From contig CAJQUW010003173.1 of the NCBI GenBank assembly GCA_907163375.1, positions 1-64,000 on the forward strand: DNA of 64,000 nt. The letters run 5' to 3'. The notes beneath the pieces were generated by a model. It searched no databases, was not told the origin of the DNA, and saw only the letters and a program-made list of their open reading frames with translations. The stretch is from Prostheceraeus crozeri (Eukaryota; Platyhelminthes; Polycladida; Euryleptidae). The position numbers and the translations under genes were made by a program. Each line of letters opens with the position of its first letter. Positions within the stretch are counted from its first letter, which is position 1. Shown here in pieces: positions 12,635 to 24,596 of this stretch.

Positions 12635-13096
12635 TTATTCGAATACTTTTAGGAAAAGAGATTTACCATTAAGACCTAGGGTTTGATTTAATCTAGGAGT
12701 TTTATCATTTATTAACAACGCTTCAACTATACGAGTTTCAAATTCACTACGTCCTGTGTATTTAACAGAAAAACAATTATTGATGTCATTACTACAGTTT
12801 GGACATATGTTTAGATGGCTACTTACGGCTGAGTTACCTCCTATATGTTCTTTTATTCTTTGATGCAATCTGCGTTTCGTTTGTCCCAAGTGTTGGGTAT
12901 CAGGATCAACCCGACATTCAAAATTATACACAACGCATGATCGCATTAGCTTAATTGTTTTATCTTTCAGACTAAAATACTGCCCTGTTTTACAAGTATT
13001 GAATAATATTTTCACATCTTGGTCCAATTTCCTAAATACTTTAACAAGCTTGCGTCGGAATTTTATGGAAGATTTACCTACAAACGGAAGTATCAT
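12635..13096 (-). pseudogene. Penelope GIY-YIG endonuclease domain, longer copy
   Basis: 153 codons covering the linker between reverse transcriptase and endonuclease and the endonuclease itself. The opening LPFVGKSSIKFRRKLVKVFR matches the conserved linker of Penelope elements, and CVVYNFEC followed by HLGQTKRRLHQRIKEH is the GIY-YIG core (here VYN...LGQ) with the catalytic arginine context. The domain nicks target DNA to prime reverse transcription. No reverse transcriptase precedes it, so this is a 5'-truncated copy. Confidence 0.82.
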
Positions 13097-13249
13097 AAAC
13101 TTGGTATCCTCCCATTAATCTTTCTTCGTTACTTTGTTATCCGTATTATATTTTATTTCCAGGAACTGCTTTATCAACGAGTTGATGAAATCAATGGGAT
13201 ATGAGTTGCTTAACAGAATTTTTGTGATATTGATCCTGATACCCAACAC

Positions 13250-13504
13250 TTGGGACAAACGAAACGCAGATTGCATCAAAGAATAAAAGAACATATAGGA
13301 GGTAACTCAGCCGTAAGTAGCCATCTAAACATATGTCCATACTGTAGTAATGACATCAATAATTGTTTTTCTGTTAAATACACAGGACGTAGTGAATTTG
13401 AAACTCGTATAGTTGAAGCGTTGTTAATAAATGATAAAACTCCTAGATTAAATCAAACCCTAGGTCTTAATGGTAAATCTCTTTTCTTAAAAGTATTCGA
13501 ATAA
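13250..13504 (+). pseudogene. Penelope GIY-YIG endonuclease domain, shorter inverted copy
   Basis: The same C-terminal endonuclease residues as 12635-13096 on the opposite strand, differing at one of about 84 residues (CPYC against CPNC). It lacks the first GIY-YIG strand because the arm begins at 13231. The near identity suggests both arms were laid down in one insertion event. Confidence 0.8.
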
Positions 13505-13945
13505 TTGTTTTTGATAATTGCTATTGTTTTCCTTGAATCGTTGTTTGTCATTGTCAGCATATGAGCTTATTATGATTGAAATACGATATTGATAGGTTTG
13601 AATTGTGAAAATACAGGCCTAAATGTTTATCGAATAAAGAAAAAGTAAAGTGAACTTATTGCAACTAACGTTCATCAAAGAAGTAAGGAGTGACGATGAT
13701 CTTTTCTATTGTATGTACCCAAAAAACTTAAGTAGTAATGCTTGAAAAATAATTTCAGCCAGTTTTTGCCAGTTTTAGTCGAAAAATGGTGACAAAAGCT
13801 GGTGGTTTTTACCAGGTTTTACCGGTTTTTACCAGGTGGTAAAAACCAGGGTGGTTTTTACCGGCCAACCCTGCTTCTAATACTATTTTTGGTAGTAATT
13901 ACTCTTCACAATATACCTTACGATAAGAGTTCGAGTGGCTGAAAT

Positions 13946-14282
13946 GTGATATTTTATAAAAGAGCGCAAAGTCTATTGAATATCGTATTTCCCATGTGTC
14001 ACCTTGATGAAATTGTTAAATGGATTTATTCAGCATCAGCGCTTGAGAAGAGCAGTACATGGTTCGAGCAATTTGTTAATAGATGCTTCATCAGTATAGA
14101 AAATCCTTTCTTCATTTTCTCTCATCCATTGAATGCGAAATTTCATATATCCGAAATGCAGACACTGAAAATTTTCCTCCTACAGAGCAAAATATCCCAG
14201 AAATTCTAAATGGGTTGCGTGAGAAACAAGGAATTAAAACTGTGCCTGTTTACGACGAATTATTACTAATGCTCAATTTTTC
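13946..14282 (+). pseudogene. Possible broken coding fragment, family unknown
   Basis: Two overlapping frames (13946-14209 and 14083-14292) read continuously if one base shift occurs near 14160. The joined text has protein-like composition, with a KWIYSASALEKSSTWFEQF segment first and IPEILNGLREKQGI later. A polyadenylation-like AATAAA lies directly after the second frame's stop (about 14292). It could be the last exon of a gene or part of an unidentified element. I do not recognise it. Confidence 0.22.
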
Positions 14283-14299
14283 TCATGATTAAATAAACT

Positions 14300-17200
14300 T
14301 GAACTGATAAGATATTCGAAAGCATTCCAAGTCATAATCGTTGTTCCAACTTCTTGCTTCATGCCGGTACTTGTATCAAAATTCTATGAACTTTTGCATA
14401 TACTACTGACAACAAAATTTTGTCGATTTAATCTTTGGCAAAGAACCCTAGATTTGACCTTTGCGTTTTTGTAACGATAACGTTTTTTAGAGAATTTCAC
14501 GAGCGCTGACCCGCAATCATTTTTCATTTTCTGCTGTATTTGTTGCTGTAATACCGTGAACGAACGCGCATGTGAGGAGGCTAGGATAGCATCCGCATGT
14601 AGGCCTTCCTGTAGATAGGCCGTTTTTAGGAAATGATTGCGAGGATCGGAGAATTAGAACTTTTTCTCTCATTGTCCTAGATTCAAAGCTCTATCTGTAG
14701 GTGTAGATAAAAGCAGAATTGACCTTTTCGAGCTGAGAAAGCAGAAATCAACAAATTAGCGATATATACCTCCTTTGTTTTGGCTCCCTACCACTAGCAT
14801 CATGTCTTTAGGTTAAAATTATACGTGAGTGCTGTGCATGCATAATTGTAATCAAAATAATAATCAACCTCACTCTAATGCATGACAACATTTAAACTTG
14901 AGCAATGCATGCATAGGAATAGCTTAAATCTTGTAAGAGAGTTCAAATTACTATTTGAAATTATGCTAACAACCTTTATTAATAAACAGATAAACATACT
15001 TGATTCATTATTTATTCTAAAATATTTCACTGGCAGGCTTGCACGTAATATATTCAAACTCTATGATTCAAACCATGAATTATCTCAGGAATTTATCTTT
15101 AAAGCGCGCATGCAAGTGTTGTGCGCTCACATAGTAGGTCTAGCATAAACAAATATAACATCATAGCATTGTACGTGAAACAGTAATCAAGTGCTAGCAT
15201 GTTACTCAAACCTGTCACCACATATTGCACAAATTAGGGATTCAGTAGGGCTACATATCGGACATGTTCAATTTTAAGCTTTTGATTTAAGGTATTTTTT
15301 CTGAGCAGGAAAACTCAGAATTTTATTTATGAGCAGGCAGAATTCATGTTCACGAGCAGCAGAAAATCGGTGTCTCTGATTATCGTATTATGTCAAAGAT
15401 TAAAGTTGTCGGCTTGATTAATTGTCAATATTATACTTCGCTCCATATTGACGCTATATTGCTATGATGCTATATTGACGCATCAGCTGTTGTACATGAA
15501 AGAGGTTTTATACCATTATCCTCAGCAGAAAAGAAGTCAGGCCGACGTTTTCAGTCCGGCTTCGCTCCAATGCAGTATCTTGCTTTTCGGCTCGAGCCTG
15601 TAATGCTTATCCGCTTCATTTTACTTTAGTAATCATTTGAAAACATACAGTTGTGAATTAAGCTTGAATTTTCAATTTTCATCATACATGCATTTCAAAA
15701 TTCATTCAAGATATTTTTTTATTCGGAAATGCATGACCTCACATGCTTGCACATTGCCACAGAATGTCATTTTTGATGAGTATGTAGTAAGTGCATGAAT
15801 TCACATTTGTATTCGAAACATTCAAACGCGTGCTAGTTTTTAAAGACAATTATGATTGGCGTCATGAAGATTGCAAAGTGTCGCAAAGGAAATTTCCATG
15901 TTTTTTTCTTTCCATGTGGGTTTTTAAACACACTGATAGAATCACCCTCTGGAAGAAGATTACTGTGCGTCAGGGAATTAAAGCTCATAGCCTAGCCAAC
16001 AATATCTAATGATTTTAGCGTTCGTCGTGAAATATTCATTAATTCAATATTATAATTCATAATTAAATGGTTAAACATCAAAATCAAGAGGACACCGAGG
16101 AAAGTTATCTTGAAAATTGACTGGCCGGGCCCAGCTCGGTTGTACTTCGAAAAACTGAGACCCGCTACTCTGCAAAGTTCGATAAAAATTCCCATTCTGT
16201 TCCTCGGTACATTTTTGAAAGGTCTTACGTCAATGTTCGCAGTAAGACTACCAGCAAATTGAGAAAACGTGATTTTGATTGCCATTTACCCGCAGCGCCT
16301 CTATTTTTAATAATTTTTTATGATATATTACATAATATAGCATTGCGTGATAAAAAATGACAACTATTATCGAGTTAAAGGAGCAAATTCTGTTTAATAG
16401 AAGTTGATTGATAATGATCGCTCTTTGAGATGCGACCTTTTGACAAAAATAAGAGTATGACAAGTATGTAAAGATTGATGCTTATTATACTGGCTATTGA
16501 AGCTAATCAGTCAATCAATGGACATTGAACTCGTTGTTGTCGTTTGGTATGAAGTTTGGAGAATATAGCTAATGTCAGAGCATTTCGATTTACGAGAGAT
16601 TTCGCAATTCAGGCGTTCAATTACCTGGTGCAGATAACTAGCAGATAGTTAGCAGAATCGACATCTCATTTTAAATTAATCGTGAGCTATAAATATCAAA
16701 CAGGGTTAAATTGATCATGGAATCCTTATGATAAGATAACATTAGGTTATATTCAACTGTGCACAAATATAGCATTAATTCTCAGTTTAAGTTAATATTC
16801 TTAAATTTTTAATATTCTACTTAATTAGAATTCTTTTAGAACGTTTTTAGAATTCCTTCTTAGAATTCTTAATATTCTACGTAATTAAGTCTATTTAAGT
16901 CTTACCTGAAAGTTCAGCTAAAACATCTTAACCCGAATGTAGCAACAATCTAATGCAATCCACCCAGCTCCAAACAAACAGCAGCCGTGCACGACCCTTG
17001 GAGGATATGATATACGTATGCACGTATTCGTCGGTGAGATCTATTTCCTTCATATTCCATATTACAATACATCGCATTTGAAATGAAATGAGCATGGCTG
17101 ATGCCTCACAGAATTAAATATTTTGTTTATCTGCTTCGGTTTGCTAGAAGTGTGATTAATACGAAATTGACGGCACATCGAGGAACATATTAAGTGGGCA

Positions 17201-19388
17201 AAAAGGAATTCCTAATACCTTACAGAGATAGGAAAAAAGTCGTGCGTCGCTTGCGGATTAATGTGAGTTCCAGCAAAGTGCTTCGATTGCCACAATTCCT
17301 TCAGATTCGAAGAATTCAGATAATTGCGCACCAGTTTTCTCCATAATGTTGGCCCTTCCGATCATTATTAAAAAAGTAGCAGGCGTACGAAAATTAGTTC
17401 AATTGATGATCTCACCATTCCTTACTGCATAGCGCATACACTGAATCGAATGTTAGCTAGACGATGTGTGTTCTGGTGTGTGTGAAGTGCACGCATGCAT
17501 CTGTCACTGTCTCTGGTGTCCTCTGCTGACCATAGAAATAGATTGTTCTTTATCTGAAGTTGACTAGAATGGAAATTGATTCAAGGTCGTGGCACATCCG
17601 GGGGAACTAATTTGGGGCATGAACCACCAATGAAAGGCTGAGAATTGCACATGTGACTGATTCTAACCCAATCATATAGCCGTTGACAAGCGAATCTAAG
17701 TGAAAATGCGTGCGTTTTATGTGCCACTACTGTCTATTGCATGAAGCTTTACTTCCATTCTAGAGGTTTTATTGTTATCAATTTCTATGCTGCTGACAGA
17801 TACACGATATACGAATTATCCATTCGAGAAGGAGCAGGTTGTCTAATTCTGTGATGTGCCATTTCGATATATGGCTATATATATATATATATATATCCCT
17901 TCCTTTCTAGGAAACCGAAGCGCGCGCAGATGAATCTGATTCTGTGGATGCCCCTGTATTTCGAATAGTCGATGTCATCACTTATGTGTAAAAATCAAAA
18001 TGGTCTTTACTATAAAGTCAAAAAGTCAAAACTGTAAGAAAATCCACAAAATATGATGTTCGCTGCACATAAAACCTAGACTTCTGTTACAAGTTTAGCC
18101 GAAAGCGCCATAGACTCTGGCAGTTTGAAAATAGGCCTGTTTAGGCCTGCTTCCACGATAATCAGAGATTTCTGGTTCAATTTTAAACAGAAATGTGAGT
18201 CTTATATGTTTCTGAAAGCGTTTCTGTTGCTCAAATAAGAGTTTGTGGCTTTACCTTGGACAGTTTTATCAAAACTTAGTTTCAGGACCATTTTGACCTT
18301 GAAACCTCACTTACTATAAGTCATAAGTCACAAGTCACAAATGCTTATTCTGAAATAAACAGAAAATGCAAAGCGATGGCCGCAAGGGCACTTACAAGCA
18401 AGCGTTCATAACACGTGTAACATATGCATGCGCAAAGTTTAGCATCAATAAAAAATACATGAGATATATATTTACAAATTTACCGAGTGATAATGATATA
18501 CCATCATATACCAGCATAAACAAATAACATGAGACCTACATTACAAATTTTCATTCAAATTTTTTTATGTAATTCATTTCGGAAAACAGCCAATCGATGC
18601 CATGGCAGGAAGCTTGCTACCTATGATATTGTGACGTCACAGCAGGCGTCGCAGCTATTCTATACAATACATTCTACACATCCACTCTTCAGGGCTTAAA
18701 TGAATTTCGAATGTGAGGAGATGGATATGAATCACTCTACCCATTATTAAGTCCGTGTCTGTGTAACATATATGATACACAGATACGGACTTAAAAATGG
18801 GTAAAATTATAATAATTGGCTTAATAATTGGTACATATATAATGCAAACAAATGCAAATTTTGCAGGGTAAATTAATGATATAATGATTTTCCCTGTTTG
18901 TACGCCGAATAAGGGTCAGATTTTTCCTGCAATTATTCTTTTAACATTGAAGAAACCATGTGAGCTGAAAAATAGCACATTTTATTGGAAATCGTTTTTT
19001 CCTAAAAATCATTTTTTTGGAATTCAGATTAGTCCTCATTCTCAGCATATTAGTGAAGTCAGCGCTTTATTCAGATTTATTTCATCAATAGCAAATACAA
19101 GTCATAAAACAGCAATAATTTGGGCTGGGCCAGCAATAATTTTTTGCGAAAAATGTAACATTTTTCGCCAGTGAACACCAATCAGGCAGCGTTTCACTAT
19201 TGCAAATGAAGTTCTTGTTCTTACATGTCAAAGAACATCTGCGTACTCGTCATTATGATTTATCGCAATAGGATGTGCCATTCGCTTCGTAAAAACATTT
19301 GTTGGGTGCCTAATCCAGATGCTGTCGTAAAAATCAGTGGGTGAAGGATACTTTCTCTGCTTGAATAGCACAATTTTCATTCTTTTCA
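14300..19388. other. Long non-coding stretch
   Basis: About 5 kb with only short frames. Notable items are a (TA)n run at about 17875-17896, repeated 'agaattcttaatattcta' type sequence at 16795-16880, and the hairpin at 18739-18802 (separate entry). A 96-codon frame at 18884-19174 has low-complexity composition and no recognised family. Confidence 0.4.
18739..18802. repeat. 27-base inverted repeat hairpin
   Basis: Arms 18739-18765 and 18776-18802 pair with about three mismatches around a 10-base loop; the core is 'taagtccgtgtctgtgta' against 'tacacagatacggactta'. It could be a tiny MITE remnant; no target-site duplication was recognised. Confidence 0.65.
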
Positions 19389-22300
19389 TCACATTTTCTG
19401 CTTCTTTTCAGCTTCGTGTTGTGTATCATGATAATTCTTTTTCAAATATGATGAGGAGTGGTGATCGGCAACTCTAATGTCAAGGAAGCATTTATCAAAT
19501 GTCCCCCCAAACTCCTCGAGCAGAAATGTCCAGCCTCGCTCGATCATCAGTGTTCCCTGATTGAATAGATCAAATCCATTGAAATTCATCAAATTCAGAT
19601 TGAAATATATCATCATCCATGGGAATCAATTCTGGTTCTGTTGTCACATCTTTACATACAACCATAATTCTGTGCATACAACACTCAAGAATTCGGCAAC
19701 AACATCCCGAACTTGATTATGGCGTAGAGAAACATATCCGACAATTGTACAATTTAATGAATGATTGAAATAATTTCTTTCTCCAGAGCCACAATAAGAG
19801 GGAATATTAGACATTTACCAATTACATCTCAATCGCATTGCATCTCTGAATTCATTTTTGCTCAAGGAATATCCAAGAGATTTTACAGGAGGAGCTGATA
19901 ACCAAAAGCTAGATTCTTTTTCTTTCAGAAATTCAAGGGTCCGCTTCATTTTCACATCTATTGAATTTGATATATCAATCAACTCATTTTTGAATTTCAA
20001 GACTCTTTCATTTTTTATAATGACACAACGCGTTTCACTTTAGTTCTATCAAAGTCCCGGAAACGTTTCATCTCAGCTGATGATCACTGAAGTGAGATCT
20101 TCAGCTAGGGGCCATCCTTAAAGGACGTCCGCAAAATATTAGCATTTTCCGACTCCCCCTCCTTGTCCGCATGTGTCCCTCTCTTCCGACCCCATATCTC
20201 TCTCTCTCTCAGGACGTCCGCTTTTTTCACAGAACTTTCCATTAATATGTAGGTTGCAATATTTGTACAATGAAAACACGCATACATGTATATCAATACC
20301 GGAACGAAGATATGTTTTTTATGGACTGCATATCCATTTAAGTTTGCAATAGACCTATATTCAGTAAATCAAAAACACATTTTTATAAAAAAGATAAACA
20401 TTTTGAATCATTAGTGGCCCTATGCAACAATCATGATATACCATATTTTTCAATTTCTATGACTTGCTTTTATTATCTGCTATCAGGAATATTTTACGTG
20501 AAAATTACCACTTATCTATTATTAGCCTCATATATGCAGTTGATATTTCAATAAATATACAAGTACATGTATATATATGCAACTACTAATCTGATCTATC
20601 CTTGTCTAAGTCAGGAGAATGAAGGACATCATAATTAGATAAAGAGTAGGATAGTACACAAATTGACTTCTGTCTATCTCGTTGACACACCTGTTTTATT
20701 TCAACCATGTATTTTCCGCCTACGGATCGTAACCAACTCAGCAATATTCGTTAAGTTTGTCTTCCCAGGATGTGAGTGCTTAAGCTTGCTGACGGGTCCG
20801 CATTTTCCCTGACCCCCTCCACACACGTCTGCAAATGCATACTAAATTTGCTTGCATTTATCTTGCAATTGAGACAGGGTTGGCTTTTTGCCGGCTAAAA
20901 CTGGTTTTTGCCACTAAGTGGTACAAACCCGGTAAAAACCGTTAAAAAAATGGTAAAAACCGGCTAAAACTAAAATTCCGAGAAATCAGTCTATTTCTTC
21001 ACGAAATGATCGACAGCAAGTTGGGGTTTGAGTATCACGATACATGCGAGTTTGCAGATTGCAACTCTTATCTCGCAAAACATGACATTCATTCTGTGAT
21101 AGAACCACATGATGTGTTTTTATCACGAACGACGTACGATGTTGTCTTTGTTTACGATTGCTCTGCCTTTTCTTGTGCCTTTAAAACAAATGTAGACTTC
21201 AGCACCATTTTGGCCCATTCGTTCATGTAACAGAAGTTGCTAGATGCTCGCAGAATTATCATTAAATGAATGAAAAAATGAAAAAATATATATGAATATA
21301 ACTGCTTTATACATAGAATAAAATTAAGCAAGCCACTTTCTTCATGCGCACGAGCTTCAATAATCCCACTGTTATTCTTCTGTGTTGAGTGTTAAGCAAG
21401 AATGCAGAGAGTATTTTAACAGTAGCTTAGGGTTCATCAGATCTAGATTTGAACCCAGGTCTCATGAAGGCAGAGAGAACATTCTACCAAAAAGCCTCTA
21501 CACCGGAAAATCTCATCTCCCAAATCAAGCAATGTGCAACAGTCACTTAGAATGCATTTCTACTTTTTTAGAAATATACTAAATGTACTCATGTTTGTGA
21601 CTGGAGCAGAGAATCATGATTTGTAAGAACAAATGATAATTAAACAACATAGTTCGCAGCAGAAATATTGATAAAGTAAGGTATAGTGTGAACAGTTCCA
21701 GTTATAATGTCAACAAAAGAACATTTTCAGTAAGCTGCAAAATTGATCTTGTTAATAGAATCTCAAAGCGACAAACAATTGTGACATTATTGTGATATTC
21801 AAGTTTGTTTGAAATTCTTGGAATTTCCATATTTTCAGCTCAAATCAAAACTTTACTTTCGGTTTTAAATTCATTTAACATAACCTTATCCTCTAAATAT
21901 GTGCGAGTAAATTGCCATGACATGAAAAATGTTGAAGGGCAATATTTTCAATCTAGTCCTTCTGGGAGTGCAGGATAAATTTCATAATAATATTTGTGTA
22001 ATCACAATGGCTATGGGACATTTGCCACAGATTTAGAAGAGCAGCTATTACAGGAGATCAGGCAATTTATTCGCAGAAATCCGAGGACAGATTTCTACAT
22101 TTTCTTGCTTTCTAGATTCATGGAATGCCTGTTTTCGATCTTTTATATAGAGCCAAGTGATTTCCTTCCAGCATGGACATCTGTTGCATCTTTCAATGAA
22201 TGAAATTCATAGAGCAACAAAATGCGGGCACGCATAAAAGATTGCACAGCAGCTGTAGAACAGTATTTTTTATAGTAATTCATGTTCGTACATCTAGCCT

Positions 22301-23500
22301 ATTCTTGGAACATGTTCTTGATTGAAATGTGATATTGATAAGGCTTGAATTGTGAAAATACAGGCCTAAATGTTTATCGAATGATGAAAAAGTAAAATGA
22401 ACTTATTGAGACTAGCGTTCATCAATGAAGTAAGGATTGACGATCCCTTATATTGAATGTACCAAAAAATAGTTTAAAATAGCTGGAAATAGAAAATTGA
22501 AATAGCTGGGAATAGTTTAAAACAGATAAATAGCTGGAAAAATAGTTTTTGCCAGTTTTAGCCGAAAAGTGGTGACAAAAGCTGGTGTTTTTTACCGGCC
22601 AACCCTGAATTGAGATAATTCATGAATGAGCGGAGTGACTCCTAGTCATAGAAAGGCACTGAATAAGAATCACCTTGAGTGCAGCCTTTTTTCGATGTTA
22701 TGTAGTGATCTTCATAATCTGGACGAACAACGTGGCAGACTTTTGATAAGTGGTTATTAGGTAAGTATAGAAAGGTGGGCAAATCTTTGGAATGTTGTGA
22801 AAGGCAGATTTTCTATTGATACAATTGAATGCATTTTTGCATCTACCTATAAAATGTTTTCTGTTTCAACATTGTCGAAGATTTCTTTTGCTGAATGAAT
22901 TGCCGCATCAATTCCTGAATATAACCCAGTGCAAGTTTGAAAAAGAGCCTGCTGCTTCTTAAATATCCCCTTTCAAAACCCACGTCACAAAACTATTTTG
23001 CTAATGATCCATCGAAGTATGTCACCGATTCCTATTGGATCCTCATCAAGGGGTGCCAGTCTACATGAAACATATTCATTTAAATATTCAGGGTCAATTT
23101 GTTCAGTGCATAATCGTTTCGCCATATCAACAATAGCTTGGCATAACTGTTTTGACCAGCTATTGAAAAAGGCTTGAAACATAATATAATTCTCCAGCAA
23201 TCTGCGTCGACTTGTGTCGGACCACCTGAGCCATGAACTTTCTATATTCTACTCTGAACCATTTTCACATCAATTTCTTCAAAAATCACTGTTTCGGATT
23301 ATCTTTCAATTCTTGGCAATAGCGCTGTTGCATCAGCTTCTTTACAATGCGGATGTTTTTCGAGTAAATATGCAATTATCTGGTCGCTCATCATATGTAC
23401 ACGTATTCCATTTACTGAATCATCAGCGTTAATACTTATCGCTTGAGAAACTTTGCCCTTCGCCATAAGACGGCAGTATTGTTTTCATCATATGCATTTC
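19389..23500 (-). pseudogene. Decayed LINE with an apparent restriction-like endonuclease, split by a hAT element
   Basis: Read right to left on the minus strand, successive pieces follow the order of one retroelement protein. At 23450-22985 come GGPTQVDADCW, RLCTEQIDPEYL, then CRLAPLDEDP and IGIGDILRWIISK, the reverse-transcriptase entry. At about 22950-22620 come QTCTGLYSGIDAAIHSAKE and a QGD-like region. After the hAT insertion (20875-22607) the YADD-like region lies near 20820. At 20000-19815 is SSFWLSAPPVKSLGY with RDAMRLRCNW; at about 19800-19650 a Cys/His stretch and SLRHNQVRDVVAEF; at 19616-19389 TFDKCFLDIRVADHH. A C-terminal Cys/His knuckle plus RHNxVRD and a downstream DxR motif point to a restriction-like endonuclease (R2/HERO/NeSL-type grouping is inference). 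Many stops and frameshifts: a fossil. The stretch 20045-20700 is poorly preserved. Confidence 0.72.
20875..22607. mobile_element. hAT-type non-autonomous transposon, uninterrupted copy
   Basis: 1733 bp with ends CAGGGTTGGC / GCCAACCCTG and an 8-bp target-site duplication AATTGAGA (20867-20874 and 22608-22615). It is the empty counterpart of the copy at 7829-13873. It sits inside the reverse-transcriptase region of the LINE fossil, so the LINE is older. A 69-codon frame at 21994 (12195 in the other copy) differs at two residues between copies; it is probably element sequence without function, since no transposase motif is present. Confidence 0.9.
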
Positions 23501-24555
23501 TTAAACTCCATTTCAAGTGTTATCATTTTTGAATTTCATTTTCTTCAGATAATATAAATGTTAGACCACCATTTTTCCATTTGTCTAATCTTGAAGATTA
23601 ATATTTTGCATTGTCTCTTGGTTTTGATGTAAAACATGGTTTTTGTATCATCAATGGTATAAATACATGCAAAGCCAACATTGAAAGACTGTGCCATGCT
23701 GTTTGTATGTGAATAAGTTGATGATAGGAGTCATTTAATTGATAAATACATTGCCAGCCTTGCCTCTGGGAGGTTCAAATATATTCTTTTTCCACCTTGA
23801 AATGTCAATACATACATGTATTACGCAGAGTAAAATTTTAGTATCATTCTCACAAACGTAATTTCCCGATTTCATATATGTTGTGGGATGGTGCTGTTGC
23901 TTCTCATTTATTGTTGTGCGTATCAAATTAATATTCTGCGATTGATTTTGTGCATCATCACGTGCTTGCCTTGCAGCAGAATCGATGGTCGCATCTAAAC
24001 ATAACACATCGACCAGAATGTAAGAAATAAAATAACTCCAAAATAAAATTTGTCACATCCATTACAAATTTGTGACATGGAGCCTTCATAAATTAGTGGG
24101 ATATGCATGCAAACCACGTCCGTTTTTAATTATAAGAGATATCCAAGTGCTACAAAAGTAATTTTGAAAATTTTTATCATCATCTGAAATGTTTTTCCTT
24201 GGGTCAAACCACGAGTTGGTTGAACCGACGCAAAATTTCAAACCAATTTTTGACGAATTATGCCGATGACCATGATATACTATATAGTCTAAAGTTCAGA
24301 TCTATGCTAGCTAAAGAGCTGAAGTATGTCTGCATAGATGACAAAGGGTAGTCTAAACTATCATATAAGTTTCAATTATATCCCTATTTTATGAGCTGTG
24401 TGCTTCAATGCATTTTGTAAATGAAAGTGTGAATATTAAGTTTAAAAATCGTTTGTGATGTTAGAAAATTTCACGTTAGTCAATGTATCTGAAAGACAAC
24501 TTTCTGTCAAAGTTAGTTATGACTCTTTAGGAAATATTAAATTTCTATGTTAGAA
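23501..24555. other. Non-coding stretch
   Basis: AT-rich sequence upstream of the LINE fossil. Protein traces of the LINE fade beyond about 23500. Nothing else recognised. Confidence 0.4.
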
Positions 24556-24596
24556 TGTCGCGAGTGTTACCCAAAATATTGAAAAAGTTTTTCCCC

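Larger units (their letters stand above)
12532..13574. mobile_element. Penelope-like element fragment in palindromic arrangement
   Basis: A 1043-bp insertion in the hAT element with a 12-bp target-site duplication, ATTGAAATACGA (12520-12531 and 13575-13586); the uninterrupted sequence is visible in the sister copy near 22320. Two copies of the element's 3' part face outward: arms 12565-12908 and 13231-13574 are reverse complements for about 344 bases. Each arm codes for the same GIY-YIG endonuclease end. The middle (12909-13230) belongs to the longer, minus-strand copy plus unrelated sequence. Inverted, truncated partners are common among Penelope-like insertions. Confidence 0.85.
7829..13873. 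mobile_element. hAT-type non-autonomous transposon carrying nested insertions
   Basis: The ends are inverted: CAGGGTTGGC at 7829 and GCCAACCCTG ending at 13873, followed inward by purine/pyrimidine 'aaaccgg' repeats rich in GGTTTTTACC. An 8-bp target-site duplication, CTTCTAAT, flanks it (7821-7828 and 13874-13881), which is the hAT signature. The internal sequence is shared with the intact 1733-bp copy at 20875-22607, so this copy is the same element enlarged by a Harbinger transposon (8117-11349) and a Penelope fragment (12532-13574). I see no hAT transposase in it. The shared stretch 11640-12400 is almost identical to 21430-22200, which implies a recent common source. Confidence 0.88.

Noticed and set aside
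18884..19174. 96-codon plus-strand frame
   Set aside because: Low-complexity composition, no recognisable motif and no splice context; a chance frame in AT-rich DNA is more likely.
21994..22203. 69-codon frame repeated at 12195-12404 with two differences
   Set aside because: Repeated because the whole hAT element is repeated; the start is not an ATG and no transposase motif is present.
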